Part shown: positions 6,781-15,557 of the stretch, in pieces
Numbering within the stretch: the first letter of the stretch is position 1
How the letters are laid out: every line of letters starts with the position of its first letter
NCBI RefSeq assembly: GCF_036699995.1
Contig: NZ_CP144906.1
Coordinates: 2,103,501-2,167,500, forward strand
DNA: 64,000 nucleotides
From: Clostridium beijerinckii
GTDB taxonomy: Bacteria > Bacillota > Clostridia > Clostridiales > Clostridiaceae
Direction: 5' to 3'
Program-made: the position numbers and the translations under genes
Notes under the pieces: model-generated
The model's database searches: none
The model's input: only the letters and a program-made list of their open reading frames with translations
Told to the model about the DNA's origin: nothing

Positions 6781-9267
6781 ATGGATAGAAAAATTATTAT
6801 TATTGGTGGAGTTGCTGGAGGTGCCTCAACAGCAGCTAGACTTAGAAGGTTAGATGAAAATGCTGAAATTATTATGATAGAAAAAGGTGAATATATATCT
6901 TTTGCTAATTGTGGACTTCCATATTATATAGGAGAGACCATTGATGAAAGAGGGAAACTAATAGTTCAAACTGTAGAGGAAATGAGTAGTAAGTTTAATT
7001 TAGATATAAGAAATTTAAATGAAGCTATTAGCATAGATAAGGAAAACAAAAAAGTTAGAGTAAGAAATATTAGAACAAAGGAAGAGTATGATGAAACTTA
7101 TGATATTTTAGTTTTATCTCCAGGAGCAGCACCAATCAGACCTAAAATACCTGGAATAGAGGAATGTAGTAGTTTATTCACTCTTAGAAATATACCAGAT
7201 ACAGATAGAATTAAAGCTTATGTGGATAATAATAAACCAAAACATGCAACAGTAATAGGTGGAGGATTTATAGGCTTAGAGATGGTAGAAAATCTTCATG
7301 CTAGGGGAATAGATGTTACACTTATAGAAGCAAGTGATCAGGTTATGGCTCCTCTTGATATAGAAATGGCAAGTATATTACATGAACATTTAATAGATAA
7401 AAATGTTGAACTAATATTAAAAAATGGAGTGTCTGAATTTAAAGACAATGGAAAAAAAATTATACTTGATAGCGGAAAAGAAATAAAAACGGATATGATA
7501 ATATTATCAATTGGAGTTAGGCCAGAAACAGCAATTGCAAGGCAAGCTAATCTTAAATTAAATGAAAGAGGCGCTATTATAGTTGATAAATTTATGAAAA
7601 CTTCAGATTCAAGCATCTATGCATTGGGAGATGCAGTAGAAGTCATAGACTTTGTAAATAAAAAACCAACAATGATTCCTTTAGCTTGGCCTGCAAACAG
7701 ACAAGGTAGGATAGTAGCCGATAATATATGTGGAAAAAACGTTGAATATAAAGGTACTCTTGGATCATCTGTTGCAAAGATATTTGATTATACGGTAGCT
7801 ACAACAGGCAATAATGAAAAGATATTAAAAAGGTTAGGTATAGAATATGAAACAATACATATACACCCAGGTTCTCATGCTGGATATTACCCAGGATCTT
7901 TTCCTATATCCTTAAAGATGTTGTTCGATCCAAAGTCAGGGAAAATATTTGGAGCACAAGGTGTGGGAATTGATGGCGTTGAGAAACGTATAGATGTTTT
8001 AGCAACAGCTATTAAAGGGAATCTTACAGTTTTTGATTTGCAAGATATTGAGCCGTGTTATGCACCTCCATACAATTCTGCAAAAGATCCAGTTAATATG
8101 CTTGGATATTATGCATCAAATATTGTGGAAGGAATAACGAAAACAATTCAATGGGATGAAATTGATAGCTTAGATAAAGAAAAATCAGCAATTATAGATA
8201 TAAGAGAAGAATTTGAATTAGTTACAGGTACTTTAAAAAATTCTATTCATATTCCTCTAGAAAAATTAAGAGATAGATTAAATGAAATCCCAAGAAACAA
8301 GGATATATATGTTACATGCCAAGTCGGTCTAAGAGGATATATTGCTTGCAGAATACTTGAACAAAATGGAATAAAATGTACAAATATAGATGGAGGAATG
8401 AAAACATATCTATATGTAAAGAGAGCTAAAGAAATGATTAGAAATCAGTTTGAAAAGAGTGAGAGAATTAATAATGAGGTAGCCGCAATGAGGGAAGAAA
8501 ATATAGATTTAGGCAAAGTAAATGCTGATATTAAGCTGAATGCATGTGGCCTTCAATGTCCAGGACCAATAAAAAGAGTGTTTGAAGAAGTTAAGAAAAT
8601 GGAAAGTGGAAGTGTTTTAGAAGTTAAAGCAAGTGACCCTGGATTTAGTAAGGATATAAAATCATGGTGCGACTCAACAGGAAATACATTACTAAAATCA
8701 GAATTTGATAATAAAGGAAAAGCATTTGTAGCGTATATTCAAAAGGGAAGAGAATTAAAATCAGTAGAAAAAACACTATCTCCGAAAACTGCTGAAAAAA
8801 ATGGAGCTACATTAGTAGTATTTAGTGGGGATCTAGATAAAGCAATAGCTTCGTTTATTATAGCTACAGGAGCGGCATCTATGGGAAAAGAAGTTACTAT
8901 GTTCTTTACTTTTTGGGGATTAAATATATTAAAAAGCCAAGATAAGCCTAGTGTAACTAAAGATATTATGGAAAAAATGTTTGATACTATGCTCCCAGCA
9001 CATGCTGGTAAATTACCATTATCACAAATGAACATGATGGGTATGGGGCCTGTTATGATAAAGAAGATAATGAAAAAGCATAATGTTGATAGCTTAGAAA
9101 CATTAATAAAAAATGCTATAGATATGGGGGTTAAAGTGGTAGCGTGTTCTATGAGCATGGAGTTAATGGGTATTAAAAAAGAAGAATTTATTGATGGGGT
9201 TGAAATTGGTGGAGTTGCTTCATATTTAGGATCAACAGAAGGTTCTGGACTAAATTTATTTATTTAA
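6781..9267 (+). CDS. CoA-disulfide reductase with rhodanese, TusA and DsrE domains
   Basis: 828 aa cytoplasmic flavoprotein. An FAD/NAD(P)H disulfide reductase domain (about 1-450) begins IIIIGGVAGGASTAAR and carries the single redox Cys of the CoA-disulfide reductase family in FANCGLPYY (C44). Next is a rhodanese domain (about 460-555) with active-site C513 in CQVGLRGY. A TusA domain (about 585-655) has CPGP with C593. A DsrE/F-like domain (about 675-828) ends the chain. Each later domain can carry persulfide sulfur, so the protein probably links CoA-SSH or polysulfide reduction to sulfur transfer. Start: AAAGGAG seven to eight bases before ATG. It is a single-gene unit with its own operators and terminator. 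The exact sulfur donor is unknown. Confidence 0.9.
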   Translation: MDRKIIIIGGVAGGASTAARLRRLDENAEIIMIEKGEYISFANCGLPYYIGETIDERGKLIVQTVEEMSSKFNLDIRNLNEAISIDKENKKVRVRNIRTKEEYDETYDILVLSPGAAPIRPKIPGIEECSSLFTLRNIPDTDRIKAYVDNNKPKHATVIGGGFIGLEMVENLHARGIDVTLIEASDQVMAPLDIEMASILHEHLIDKNVELILKNGVSEFKDNGKKIILDSGKEIKTDMIILSIGVRPETAIARQANLKLNERGAIIVDKFMKTSDSSIYALGDAVEVIDFVNKKPTMIPLAWPANRQGRIVADNICGKNVEYKGTLGSSVAKIFDYTVATTGNNEKILKRLGIEYETIHIHPGSHAGYYPGSFPISLKMLFDPKSGKIFGAQGVGIDGVEKRIDVLATAIKGNLTVFDLQDIEPCYAPPYNSAKDPVNMLGYYASNIVEGITKTIQWDEIDSLDKEKSAIIDIREEFELVTGTLKNSIHIPLEKLRDRLNEIPRNKDIYVTCQVGLRGYIACRILEQNGIKCTNIDGGMKTYLYVKRAKEMIRNQFEKSERINNEVAAMREENIDLGKVNADIKLNACGLQCPGPIKRVFEEVKKMESGSVLEVKASDPGFSKDIKSWCDSTGNTLLKSEFDNKGKAFVAYIQKGRELKSVEKTLSPKTAEKNGATLVVFSGDLDKAIASFIIATGAASMGKEVTMFFTFWGLNILKSQDKPSVTKDIMEKMFDTMLPAHAGKLPLSQMNMMGMGPVMIKKIMKKHNVDSLETLIKNAIDMGVKVVACSMSMELMGIKKEEFIDGVEIGGVASYLGSTEGSGLNLFI

Positions 9268-9296
9268 TTAATAATTGTTTGTAATATAAATAATTT

Positions 9297-9336
9297 ATAG
9301 ACTTGGTGATTAATAATTTCATCAAGTCTATTTTTT
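9297..9336 (+). terminator. Terminator of the sulfur reductase gene
   Basis: Stem ATAGACTTGGTGA / TTCATCAAGTCTAT followed by a run of T. Confidence 0.88.
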
Positions 9337-9507
9337 ATTGTTTGTTTTTACAATGATTGGTGATAATATAAAATTATAGAAGACAAGTATTGGAATTAAA
9401 ATATATAATTAAAATGGGATATATTTTAATTTGAAAATATTATAATCCAGGTAAAACAATTTAATAAACGTTTATATAAAGATATTAATATGAAAGCGAG
9501 GAATTCT

Positions 9508-9789
9508 ATGAGAGATTTAGAAAAGGGCTCAAATTTAAAGACAAAAAAGAAAAATACGAGTATGATACTAGCTGCGTTCATGATTTTCATTTTGCCAATA
9601 ATATTGGTATTTATAGGGGCTTTTATAGGTGGAATAATAGGTGAAAATATGCTAGTGGCTTCTAATAGAACTTTTCAAATCGTAGGTGGAGTAATTGGCT
9701 TTTTGTTATCAGCTATAATAGTCAAAGCGTTTGATAAACATTCAAAAGCAGATGAAAAGGCTGAGAAGATTTATTGGGATGATTTATAA
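9508..9789 (+). CDS. Small membrane protein, 93 aa
   Basis: Not recognised. Two hydrophobic helices (about residues 18-45 and 56-74) are followed by a charged tail ending KAEKIYWDDL. An upstream in-frame ATG at 9490 exists, but GCGAGGA sits six bases before ATG 9508 (MRDLEKGS), which is preferred. The glycine-rich helices suggest a small integral membrane protein. No partner is evident. Confidence 0.55.
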   Translation: MRDLEKGSNLKTKKKNTSMILAAFMIFILPIILVFIGAFIGGIIGENMLVASNRTFQIVGGVIGFLLSAIIVKAFDKHSKADEKAEKIYWDDL

Positions 9790-9916
9790 ATAACTGATAG
9801 AGATAATGAGGAATTGCTAAATAAAAAATATTTGTTGACAATTGTTTAATATATAGTAACTAAGCATATATTTCCTACATAATTTATAAGTACAAGAACT
9901 TTTATAGGAGAAATAT

Positions 9917-11317
9917 ATGATTAACTTAGTATTAACACCGCTTCACTATATTTATCTTATTTTTATAATTATAATTATATTGGCTATGGTGAAGAAGAAA
10001 GATATCTCTCTTTTATGTATACTAGGCATTTTTATTCTGGGATTGGCTGGAACAGAATCAATTTATAAATCTGTAATGGGAGTATTTAATAGTTTTGTTT
10101 ATGCAGCAAAGGAATTGATGCCAACAATTTTTATAATATCAATAATAACAGCAATGAGTAATACATTAATGGACTCTGGAATAAATGATGAGATGGTGTC
10201 TCCTTTTAGAAAAGTGATTAAAAATTATTGGATTGCTTATTGGGTAATTGGAATTTTTATGATGGTTTTATCGTGGTTTTTCTGGCCATCTCCAGCAGTT
10301 GCACTTATAGGGGCATTGTTTCTACCTATTGCTAAGAAAGCTGGACTTCCAGCTATGGGAGTAGCTATTTCAATGAATTTATTTGGACATGGTATAGCTT
10401 TATCAAGCGATTATATAATTCAGGCAGCACCAAAACTTACTGCTGATGCAGCAAGTATACCGGTTTCTGAGGTTATATCTGCAAGTATTCCACTTGAACT
10501 AACAATGGGAATAGTTACAACTGTTGCTGCATTTTATTTCCTTAGAAGGGAGATTAAATCAGGAGAGCTGCCTAGTCAATACGAGGAAATAGAAGATTCA
10601 ACATCAATTTCAAGATCTTCAATGCTTATTTCTTCAAAAAAAGTAAGAAGGTTTTTAGCATTATTAATTCTAGTATTGTTTGCATTAGATATTTTTATAA
10701 TGTATATTGCTAAATTACAAGGTGGTGATGCAACAGCGCTTATTGGAGGTACTGCCATATTTATCCTGAGTTTAATTTCGATACTAGCTTATAAAGAAAA
10801 ATCCCTAGATAAAATTACTGATAATCTTGTTAAAGGGCTTCAGTTTGGTTTTAAAATATTTGGAGTCGTTATACCAATAGCTGCATTTTTTTATTTAGGT
10901 GACTCGGCGTTTACAGATATATTTGGAAAGATACTTCCAGAAGGCTCAAACGGCATAGTTAATGACTTAGGTGTTGCGCTTGCAAATAACGTTCCAATAA
11001 ACTCAACTATTTCTGCTGGTACACTTACAGTGGTTGGTGCAATTACAGGATTAGATGGGTCAGGCTTTTCAGGAATATCTTTGGTAGGATCCATTTCCAA
11101 AATATTCTCAACTGCTTTGGGAGGTGGCGTTGCAACGTTGACAGCCTTAGGACAAATTGCAGGAATATGGGTAGGTGGAGGAACCGTGATCCCATGGGCA
11201 ATAATACCAGTAGCAGCTATTTGCGGTGTGGATGCATTTGAATTAGCCAAAAAAAATCTCAAACCCGTTGTTATAGGATTAATCATTACAACAATAGTAG
11301 CAATAATTATTATTTAA
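9917..11317 (+). CDS. Multi-pass membrane transporter, ion-transporter superfamily-like
   Basis: 466 aa with about a dozen predicted membrane helices and two half-repeats, each with a re-entrant Gly/Pro-rich loop (near WPSPAVALIGALFLPIA and ALANNVPINSTISAG). This layout recalls the ion-transporter superfamily (C4-dicarboxylate, GntP and NhaC-like carriers). The substrate cannot be told. TAGGAG lies seven bases before ATG. No enzyme gene is in the same unit; a terminator follows at 11379. Confidence 0.6.
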   Translation: MINLVLTPLHYIYLIFIIIIILAMVKKKDISLLCILGIFILGLAGTESIYKSVMGVFNSFVYAAKELMPTIFIISIITAMSNTLMDSGINDEMVSPFRKVIKNYWIAYWVIGIFMMVLSWFFWPSPAVALIGALFLPIAKKAGLPAMGVAISMNLFGHGIALSSDYIIQAAPKLTADAASIPVSEVISASIPLELTMGIVTTVAAFYFLRREIKSGELPSQYEEIEDSTSISRSSMLISSKKVRRFLALLILVLFALDIFIMYIAKLQGGDATALIGGTAIFILSLISILAYKEKSLDKITDNLVKGLQFGFKIFGVVIPIAAFFYLGDSAFTDIFGKILPEGSNGIVNDLGVALANNVPINSTISAGTLTVVGAITGLDGSGFSGISLVGSISKIFSTALGGGVATLTALGQIAGIWVGGGTVIPWAIIPVAAICGVDAFELAKKNLKPVVIGLIITTIVAIIII

Positions 11318-11378
11318 CAAGTAAAATAAGGCTAAATTAAATAACTACATCATTATTAAAATAGAAGATTCCGATTAA

Positions 11379-11418
11379 AAGACTCCACTAATTTGTGATT
11401 TAGGGAGTCTTATTTTTT
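11379..11418 (+). terminator. Terminator after the transporter gene
   Basis: Stem AAGACTCC / GGAGTCTT, extended by TAA/TTA pairing, followed by ATTTTTTTC. The rest of 11318-11649 holds only the next promoter. Confidence 0.85.
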
Positions 11419-11567
11419 TCATATATATTGAAAAATAATTCTTCATTAAATTTCTAAAAACATTGCAAGAATTCTAGCCGTAATTGTGAATTATGAAATG
11501 TGCATTGTAAATTTAAACATAATATATAATAAAAGATGCAATGTGAAATATAAATGAACCCATACAA

Positions 11568-11596
11568 TTGCTAGAGAACTCCTATAGTGTTATAAT
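11568..11596 (+). promoter_or_regulatory. Sigma-A promoter of the ECF S-component gene
   Basis: TTGCTA, 17-base spacer, TATAAT with an extended -10 TG. The predicted leader is under 50 bases, too short for a riboswitch. Confidence 0.6.
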
Positions 11597-11649
11597 AATC
11601 ACAACATTTTCCTATGAAGATAGAATAATACAATAAGGGGGACTATTAT

Positions 11650-12261
11650 ATGGAAAATAAGAATTCAAGAATTGTAAAAGTAATTCAGACGGGTGTCCTT
11701 GCAGCATTATGCTTTGTATCATTTACTTTTCTTTCAATAAAAATACCTGTAGGTGAAGATGCGGTTTCACTGCACATTGGGAATGCGTTTTGTGTATTAG
11801 CAGCATTACTTCTAGGAGGCTGGTATGGTGGATTATCAGGGGCTATAGGTATGACAATATCAGATCTATTAGATCCAACATATGCAATCGGAGCACCTAA
11901 AACTTTCATTTTAAAGTTATGCATTGGTTTGATAACTGGTTTAATTGCTCATAAATATGCAAAAATAGATGAAAGTAGCGATAAAAAGTATATAGCTAAA
12001 TGGACCATTATTGCTGCAATTGGAGGATTAGCTTTTAATGTTGTTTTTGATCCTATAGCTGGATATTTTTATAAACAATATATTCTTGGGCAGCCACAGC
12101 AAATGGCAGCAGCCTTGGCAAAAATAAGTGTATTTGCAACCTTTGTTAATGCCATAGTATCAGTAATATTAGTAAGTATTATTTATAATGCTATAAGACC
12201 CGTTTTATCAAAGTCTGGATTATTATTGCCAGTTGGAGAAAGAAAATCTATAGTAAAATAA
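11650..12261 (+). CDS. ECF transporter S component
   Basis: 203 aa substrate-binding membrane subunit of an energy-coupling-factor vitamin importer (ECF-type S family). It has about six helices. Conserved features are the hydrophobic first helix with TGVLAALCFVSF, the LHIGNAFCVLAALLLGGWYGG stretch and the DLLDPTYAIGAPKTF loop. It would work with the shared EcfAA'T module, which is not in this window. The substrate is unknown: no riboswitch or pathway gene sits next to it. AGGGGG lies nine bases before ATG. Confidence 0.8.
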   Translation: MENKNSRIVKVIQTGVLAALCFVSFTFLSIKIPVGEDAVSLHIGNAFCVLAALLLGGWYGGLSGAIGMTISDLLDPTYAIGAPKTFILKLCIGLITGLIAHKYAKIDESSDKKYIAKWTIIAAIGGLAFNVVFDPIAGYFYKQYILGQPQQMAAALAKISVFATFVNAIVSVILVSIIYNAIRPVLSKSGLLLPVGERKSIVK

Positions 12262-12283
12262 TAACTTTATTTTTTTATGTAAT

Positions 12284-12322
12284 AAACCATCAAAATCAAA
12301 ATTTCTGATTTTGGTGGTTTTT
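12284..12322 (+). terminator. Terminator after the ECF S-component gene
   Basis: Perfect 15-bp stem AAACCATCAAAATCA / TGATTTTGGTGGTTT, then T-rich sequence. Confidence 0.92.
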
Positions 12323-12452
12323 ACTAATTTAAAATACAATAAATTTTAATTTTTATAAGACCATATTATCATATAGATGAGAGTTTTATTCTTTGTGATT
12401 AGGTTAATGTTCGTGTTTGTAAGAAAAAAAAGAAGAAAAAAATAATTTGTTA

Positions 12453-12481
12453 TTGATTTTTATTAATATATGAGCTAAAAT
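12453..12481 (+). promoter_or_regulatory. Promoter upstream of the purine riboswitch
   Basis: TTGATT, 17-base spacer, TAAAAT. The predicted start near 12488 places the aptamer about 38 bases into the transcript. Confidence 0.55.
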
Positions 12482-12525
12482 TACCTAGTAATAAGAACTA
12501 TTTTTGAAAAAAAGTTAATAATATT

Positions 12526-12599
12526 CACTTATATAAATCTGATAATAAGGGTCGGATGTTTCTACCAAGCTACCGTAAATTGCTATAGGACTATAAGTG
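12526..12599 (+). ncRNA. Purine riboswitch aptamer, guanine type
   Basis: P1 is the perfect 8-bp stem CACTTATA / TATAAGTG. P2 is TCTGAT / GTCGGA with loop AATAAGG. The conserved core TTTCTACC is followed by P3 with loop CCGTAAA, and J3/1 reads GACTAT. The C in GACTA is the specificity base of guanine/hypoxanthine riboswitches (U in adenine ones). P3 is uneven, with about three extra bases on its 3' side, so this is a divergent member. No clear terminator lies before the gene at 12640. A short TAAGT/ACTTA alternative stem sharing the 3' side of P1 (12593-12606) may be part of the switch. Confidence 0.85.
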
Positions 12600-12639
12600 T
12601 CTACTTAAAAATTATATTTAATGTCAAGGAGAGATAAGA

Positions 12640-14034
12640 ATGAATTATGATGTAATAATAGTAGGTGCTGGTCCAGCAGGAATATTTACTGCATATGAAC
12701 TAAAGAAACAAAAACCTCAATCTAAAATCCTTTTAGTTGAATCAGGGAAGAGCATTGACAAGAGACATTGTCCAAAAGATAAAACTAAAAAGTGTGTGTC
12801 ATGCAAACCTTATTGTCATATTACTACTGGATTTTCTGGCGCAGGAGCGTTTTCAGATGGAAAGCTATCTTTAAGCTATGAAGTGGGTGGAGATCTACCT
12901 GAACTTGCAGGTGCTGATTTAATACAAGAATACATAGACTATACAGATTCAATTTATTTGGACTTTGGAGCAGATACTAAAGTTGAAGGTGTAGGAAATA
13001 ATGAAGCAGTTAAAGAAATAAGAAGAAAAGCAATACAAGGTGGATTAAAATTAGTAGATTGTCCAATAAGACATTTAGGAACTGAAAAAGCTCAAGAGAT
13101 ATATTTGAAGATTCAAAAACATCTATTAAATGATGGCGTTGAAATTAAATTTGATACAACAGTTAAAAATCTTTTGATAAGAAACAATGAAGTATCTGGG
13201 GTATTAATAACAGATTCATTAACTAGAACTAATGATGAAGAAATGTTTTCAGATAAAGTAGTTGTAGCAACAGGTAGAAAAGGGGCTGATTGGTTAAAAG
13301 ACATGTGTATTGAGCACAAGATAAATCATAGTGCAGGACCAGTTGATATAGGTGTTAGAGTTGAGCTCAGAAATGAAGTAATGGAAAGTGTAAATAATGT
13401 ACTTTATGAATCGAAACTTATAGGGCATCCAGCACCATTTAAAGATAAGGTTAGGACTTTCTGTCAAAATCCAGGTGGTTTTGTAAGTCAAGAGAATTAT
13501 GATAATAATTTAGCAATAGTTAATGGCCACTCTTATAAAGATAAGAAATCTGATAATACAAACTTAGCAATTTTAAGTTCACATAATTTTTCGGCTCCTT
13601 TCAATGAACCAATTGAATATGGGCAGAAGGTTGCGGAACTTGTTAATATGTTGGGAAATGGAAAAATATTAGTTCAAAGATATGGAGATATATTGGATGG
13701 TAAAAGAACTTGGGAAAAGGAATTGTACGAATCAAACGTTAGACATACATTACCAGACGCAGAAGCTGGAGATTTAACATCAGCTATGCCATATAGAACT
13801 ATGACAAATATTTTAAACTTTATACAAGCCATGGATACAGTAGTTCCAGGATTTGCAAGCAGAGAAACATTATTATATGGTCCAGAAATAAAATTCTACA
13901 GTAATAGAATTGATTTAGATAAAAATTTCGAAACTAATATAAAAGGCTTACATTGTTTAGGTGACTCAAGTGGATGGACTAGAGGACTTATGATGGCATC
14001 AGCCATGGGTGTGATAATGGGTAGAAAACTTTAA
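12640..14034 (+). CDS. COG2509-type FAD-dependent dehydrogenase
   Basis: 464 aa flavoprotein of the uncharacterised FAD-dependent dehydrogenase family COG2509. An N-terminal Rossmann motif VIIVGAGPAGIFTAYEL binds FAD. A Cys-rich segment follows (HCPKDKTKKCVSCKPYCH, about 46-63). The C-terminal FAD contact is CLGDSSGWTRGLMMASAMG. AAGGAGAG precedes the ATG. It is the only gene on the transcript that begins with a guanine-type riboswitch and ends at the terminator at 14106, so its expression probably follows purine levels. The substrate is unknown. Its link to purines is inferred only from the riboswitch. Confidence 0.85.
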   Translation: MNYDVIIVGAGPAGIFTAYELKKQKPQSKILLVESGKSIDKRHCPKDKTKKCVSCKPYCHITTGFSGAGAFSDGKLSLSYEVGGDLPELAGADLIQEYIDYTDSIYLDFGADTKVEGVGNNEAVKEIRRKAIQGGLKLVDCPIRHLGTEKAQEIYLKIQKHLLNDGVEIKFDTTVKNLLIRNNEVSGVLITDSLTRTNDEEMFSDKVVVATGRKGADWLKDMCIEHKINHSAGPVDIGVRVELRNEVMESVNNVLYESKLIGHPAPFKDKVRTFCQNPGGFVSQENYDNNLAIVNGHSYKDKKSDNTNLAILSSHNFSAPFNEPIEYGQKVAELVNMLGNGKILVQRYGDILDGKRTWEKELYESNVRHTLPDAEAGDLTSAMPYRTMTNILNFIQAMDTVVPGFASRETLLYGPEIKFYSNRIDLDKNFETNIKGLHCLGDSSGWTRGLMMASAMGVIMGRKL

Positions 14035-14105
14035 AAATATTGAAAATACTAAGTTGTATTAATATTAAGTATTCATAAATTCAGGGGATGATAACATCCA
14101 TTAAA

Positions 14106-14157
14106 CAGTATTCTACATAATTTTTTCTGAAAATTATGGGGGATGCTGTTTTTTTAT
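14106..14157 (+). terminator. Terminator of the FAD dehydrogenase gene
   Basis: Long stem: ACAGTATTCTACATAATTTT pairs with AAAATTATGGGGGATGCTGT using several G-T pairs, then a run of seven T. Confidence 0.85.
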
Positions 14158-14289
14158 AAAAGATATATTAATTTAAATGATGTAGTTATCAGTAATAACC
14201 TAAAGTTAAGATTATAAATTGTATAAAGAAATATGTAGATAACACAATAATAACTATATTTGAACTATGAAATATCTTCTAACTAGAAA

Positions 14290-14660
14290 TGAGTAATATA
14301 CTTTTGTAACCACAAGGGTCATAATATGGAATGTTTCATTGGTAATTTTGATGGATGTGATTATTTGGCTATAAGTTGTTCCAAATGTGCTAGTTCAAAA
14401 AGTGATGCTCCAAATTTTACATTTGGTAAGCAGAACTTTCTCTATGAGCGCTTGTTCTTTGAGGCTAGCACTTTGGGTGCAACTTTATAGCCTTAGAATC
14501 ACCCATCAGAATTACCTAGAAACTGGAACAAAAGTATGTTATTCATTTTGGTGAGACATACGCATAAGTTCAGATCTTAGTTGGGTTATCTATATGGGAA
14601 TTGCAAAAGCAACAAGGGTAACTTATTATTACAATACATAAATAAGTTACCCATAAACGA
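14290..14660. repeat. Long imperfect palindrome / structured RNA element
   Basis: Two arms, 14333-14400 and 14456-14523, pair almost end to end: GTTTC/GAAAC, GGTAATTTTGATGG / CCATCAGAATTACC, GGCTATAAGTTG / CAACTTTATAGCC and CCAAATGTGCTAG / CTAGCACTTTGG. Inner hairpins lie at 14407-14431 and 14433-14459. Side hairpins are GTATGT/ACATAC (14534-14561) and GGGTAACTTATT / AATAAGTTACCC (14616-14652). A 54-codon reading frame (14326-14490, MECFIGNFDGCDYLA...) with AAGGG before its ATG runs through the structure. The element could be a MITE-like repeat, an unclassified structured RNA, or a small gene in a palindrome. No second copy is in this window. Confidence 0.55.
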
Positions 14661-14881
14661 TTTTATATAGAAGGATAAATAGTTAATAAGAAATTATCTT
14701 ATTTTCTTATTATAGCTTATAATTATTACAAAATTATAACAAATATGTTAATTCAATATAAACATTATATTAAAATAAGCTTAAATATGATATTTAGGGA
14801 CAGTAAATAAAATTTTTTATACATTTAATAATTACCTTTAAATATGTAACAATTATTGTAAGGTAATTATTGCATTTAATG

Positions 14882-14909
14882 TTGATTTTTCTTATATTAT
14901 TGTTATAAT
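14882..14909 (+). promoter_or_regulatory. Strong promoter of the small RNA unit
   Basis: TTGATT, 16-base spacer, TATAAT with TG one base upstream of the -10. The predicted start is near 14916. Confidence 0.65.
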
Positions 14910-14915
14910 ATATAC

Positions 14916-15064
14916 ATAGAAAGACATAAAGCAACATAAATATACAAAGATTGGGAACTGTGAAGAATTCTCTGTATTTGGGCATCTTGAGAATTTGGAG
15001 TTAATGATGCAACCCACCAATCAAAACTAATTAATTTTTTTAATTAGTTTTGATTGGTTTTTTA
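14916..15064 (+). ncRNA. Candidate small non-coding RNA
   Basis: A promoter at 14882-14909 and a very strong terminator (19-bp perfect stem 15016-15034 / 15040-15058, T run to 15063) enclose about 100 bases with no reading frame behind a ribosome site. The body can form GGGCATC...GATGCAACCC and AATTCTC...GAGAATT pairings that overlap, as in a pseudoknot. It matches no riboswitch class I recognise. It may be a trans-acting sRNA or an attenuating leader of the small gene at 15143. Confidence 0.5.
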
Positions 15065-15142
15065 TATTTTTGGAATTAAACATAATAGAGTTAAAAGTAA
15101 ATAAAATAGTTTTTAAAGTTAATATATGAGAGGTGATATGCT

Positions 15143-15346
15143 ATGAAGATACATAATGAAATCATGAAAGTTATAAATGATAATTTGGCAAAGTGTTCTA
15201 AATTTGAATTTGTTGCAGAGTTAAGAGATTTAACTTTAGCAGATATGTATTATATTGAAAAGATATCGAGTATTGATAGTATAAAAGCGAAGTTCAATTA
15301 TAAAATAATAAATAATACTTATATAAAGATTAATTATTCACGTTAA
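15143..15346 (+). CDS. Small hypothetical protein, 67 aa
   Basis: Not recognised. GAGAGGTGAT is followed by ATG 15143. The sequence starts MKIHNEIMKVINDN. It is soluble and mixed alpha/beta by eye, with no Cys. The 31-codon gene at 15371 follows 24 bases later, and the two probably share a transcript ended by the terminator at 15471. Confidence 0.6.
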   Translation: MKIHNEIMKVINDNLAKCSKFEFVAELRDLTLADMYYIEKISSIDSIKAKFNYKIINNTYIKINYSR

Positions 15347-15370
15347 TTAATATGTAGGAAGAGGAAAGAC

Positions 15371-15466
15371 ATGACACTAACTATTAAGATTAAATTAGGT
15401 AAAATAAAGAAAACAGAAGATGATGAGAATAAAATAATTACAGACTTTTCTCATATAGAGGTTTAA
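15371..15466 (+). CDS. Tiny hypothetical protein, 31 aa
   Basis: ATG 15371, preceded by GGAAGAGGAAAG, encodes MTLTIKIKLGKIKKTEDDEN... and stops at 15466, five bases before a terminator. The ribosome site, the spacing after the 67-aa gene and the terminator support it as a real small gene. Function unknown. Confidence 0.45.
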   Translation: MTLTIKIKLGKIKKTEDDENKIITDFSHIEV

Positions 15467-15470
15467 TTAA

Positions 15471-15517
15471 TAAGAATCATGGACATTAGAAATATTGTTT
15501 ATGATTCTTATTTTTTT
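15471..15517 (+). terminator. Terminator after the two small genes
   Basis: Perfect stem TAAGAATCAT / ATGATTCTTA with a 20-base loop, then seven T. Confidence 0.85.
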
Positions 15518-15557
15518 GCTATAATAATATAGTAGATTTTACGAGGAGAGCAATGGT

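Noticed and set aside
10891..11286. 131-codon minus-strand frame inside the transporter gene
   Set aside because: Pro/Ala/Ile-rich mirror of a membrane protein, no ribosome site, fully covered by the plus-strand gene.
11603..11650. Riboswitch before the ECF S-component gene
   Set aside because: The predicted promoter leaves fewer than 50 bases of leader and no known aptamer core is present.
14794..14985. 63-codon minus-strand frame
   Set aside because: It overlaps the strong small-RNA promoter, is Ile/Asn/Lys/Tyr-rich from AT content alone, and has no ribosome site.
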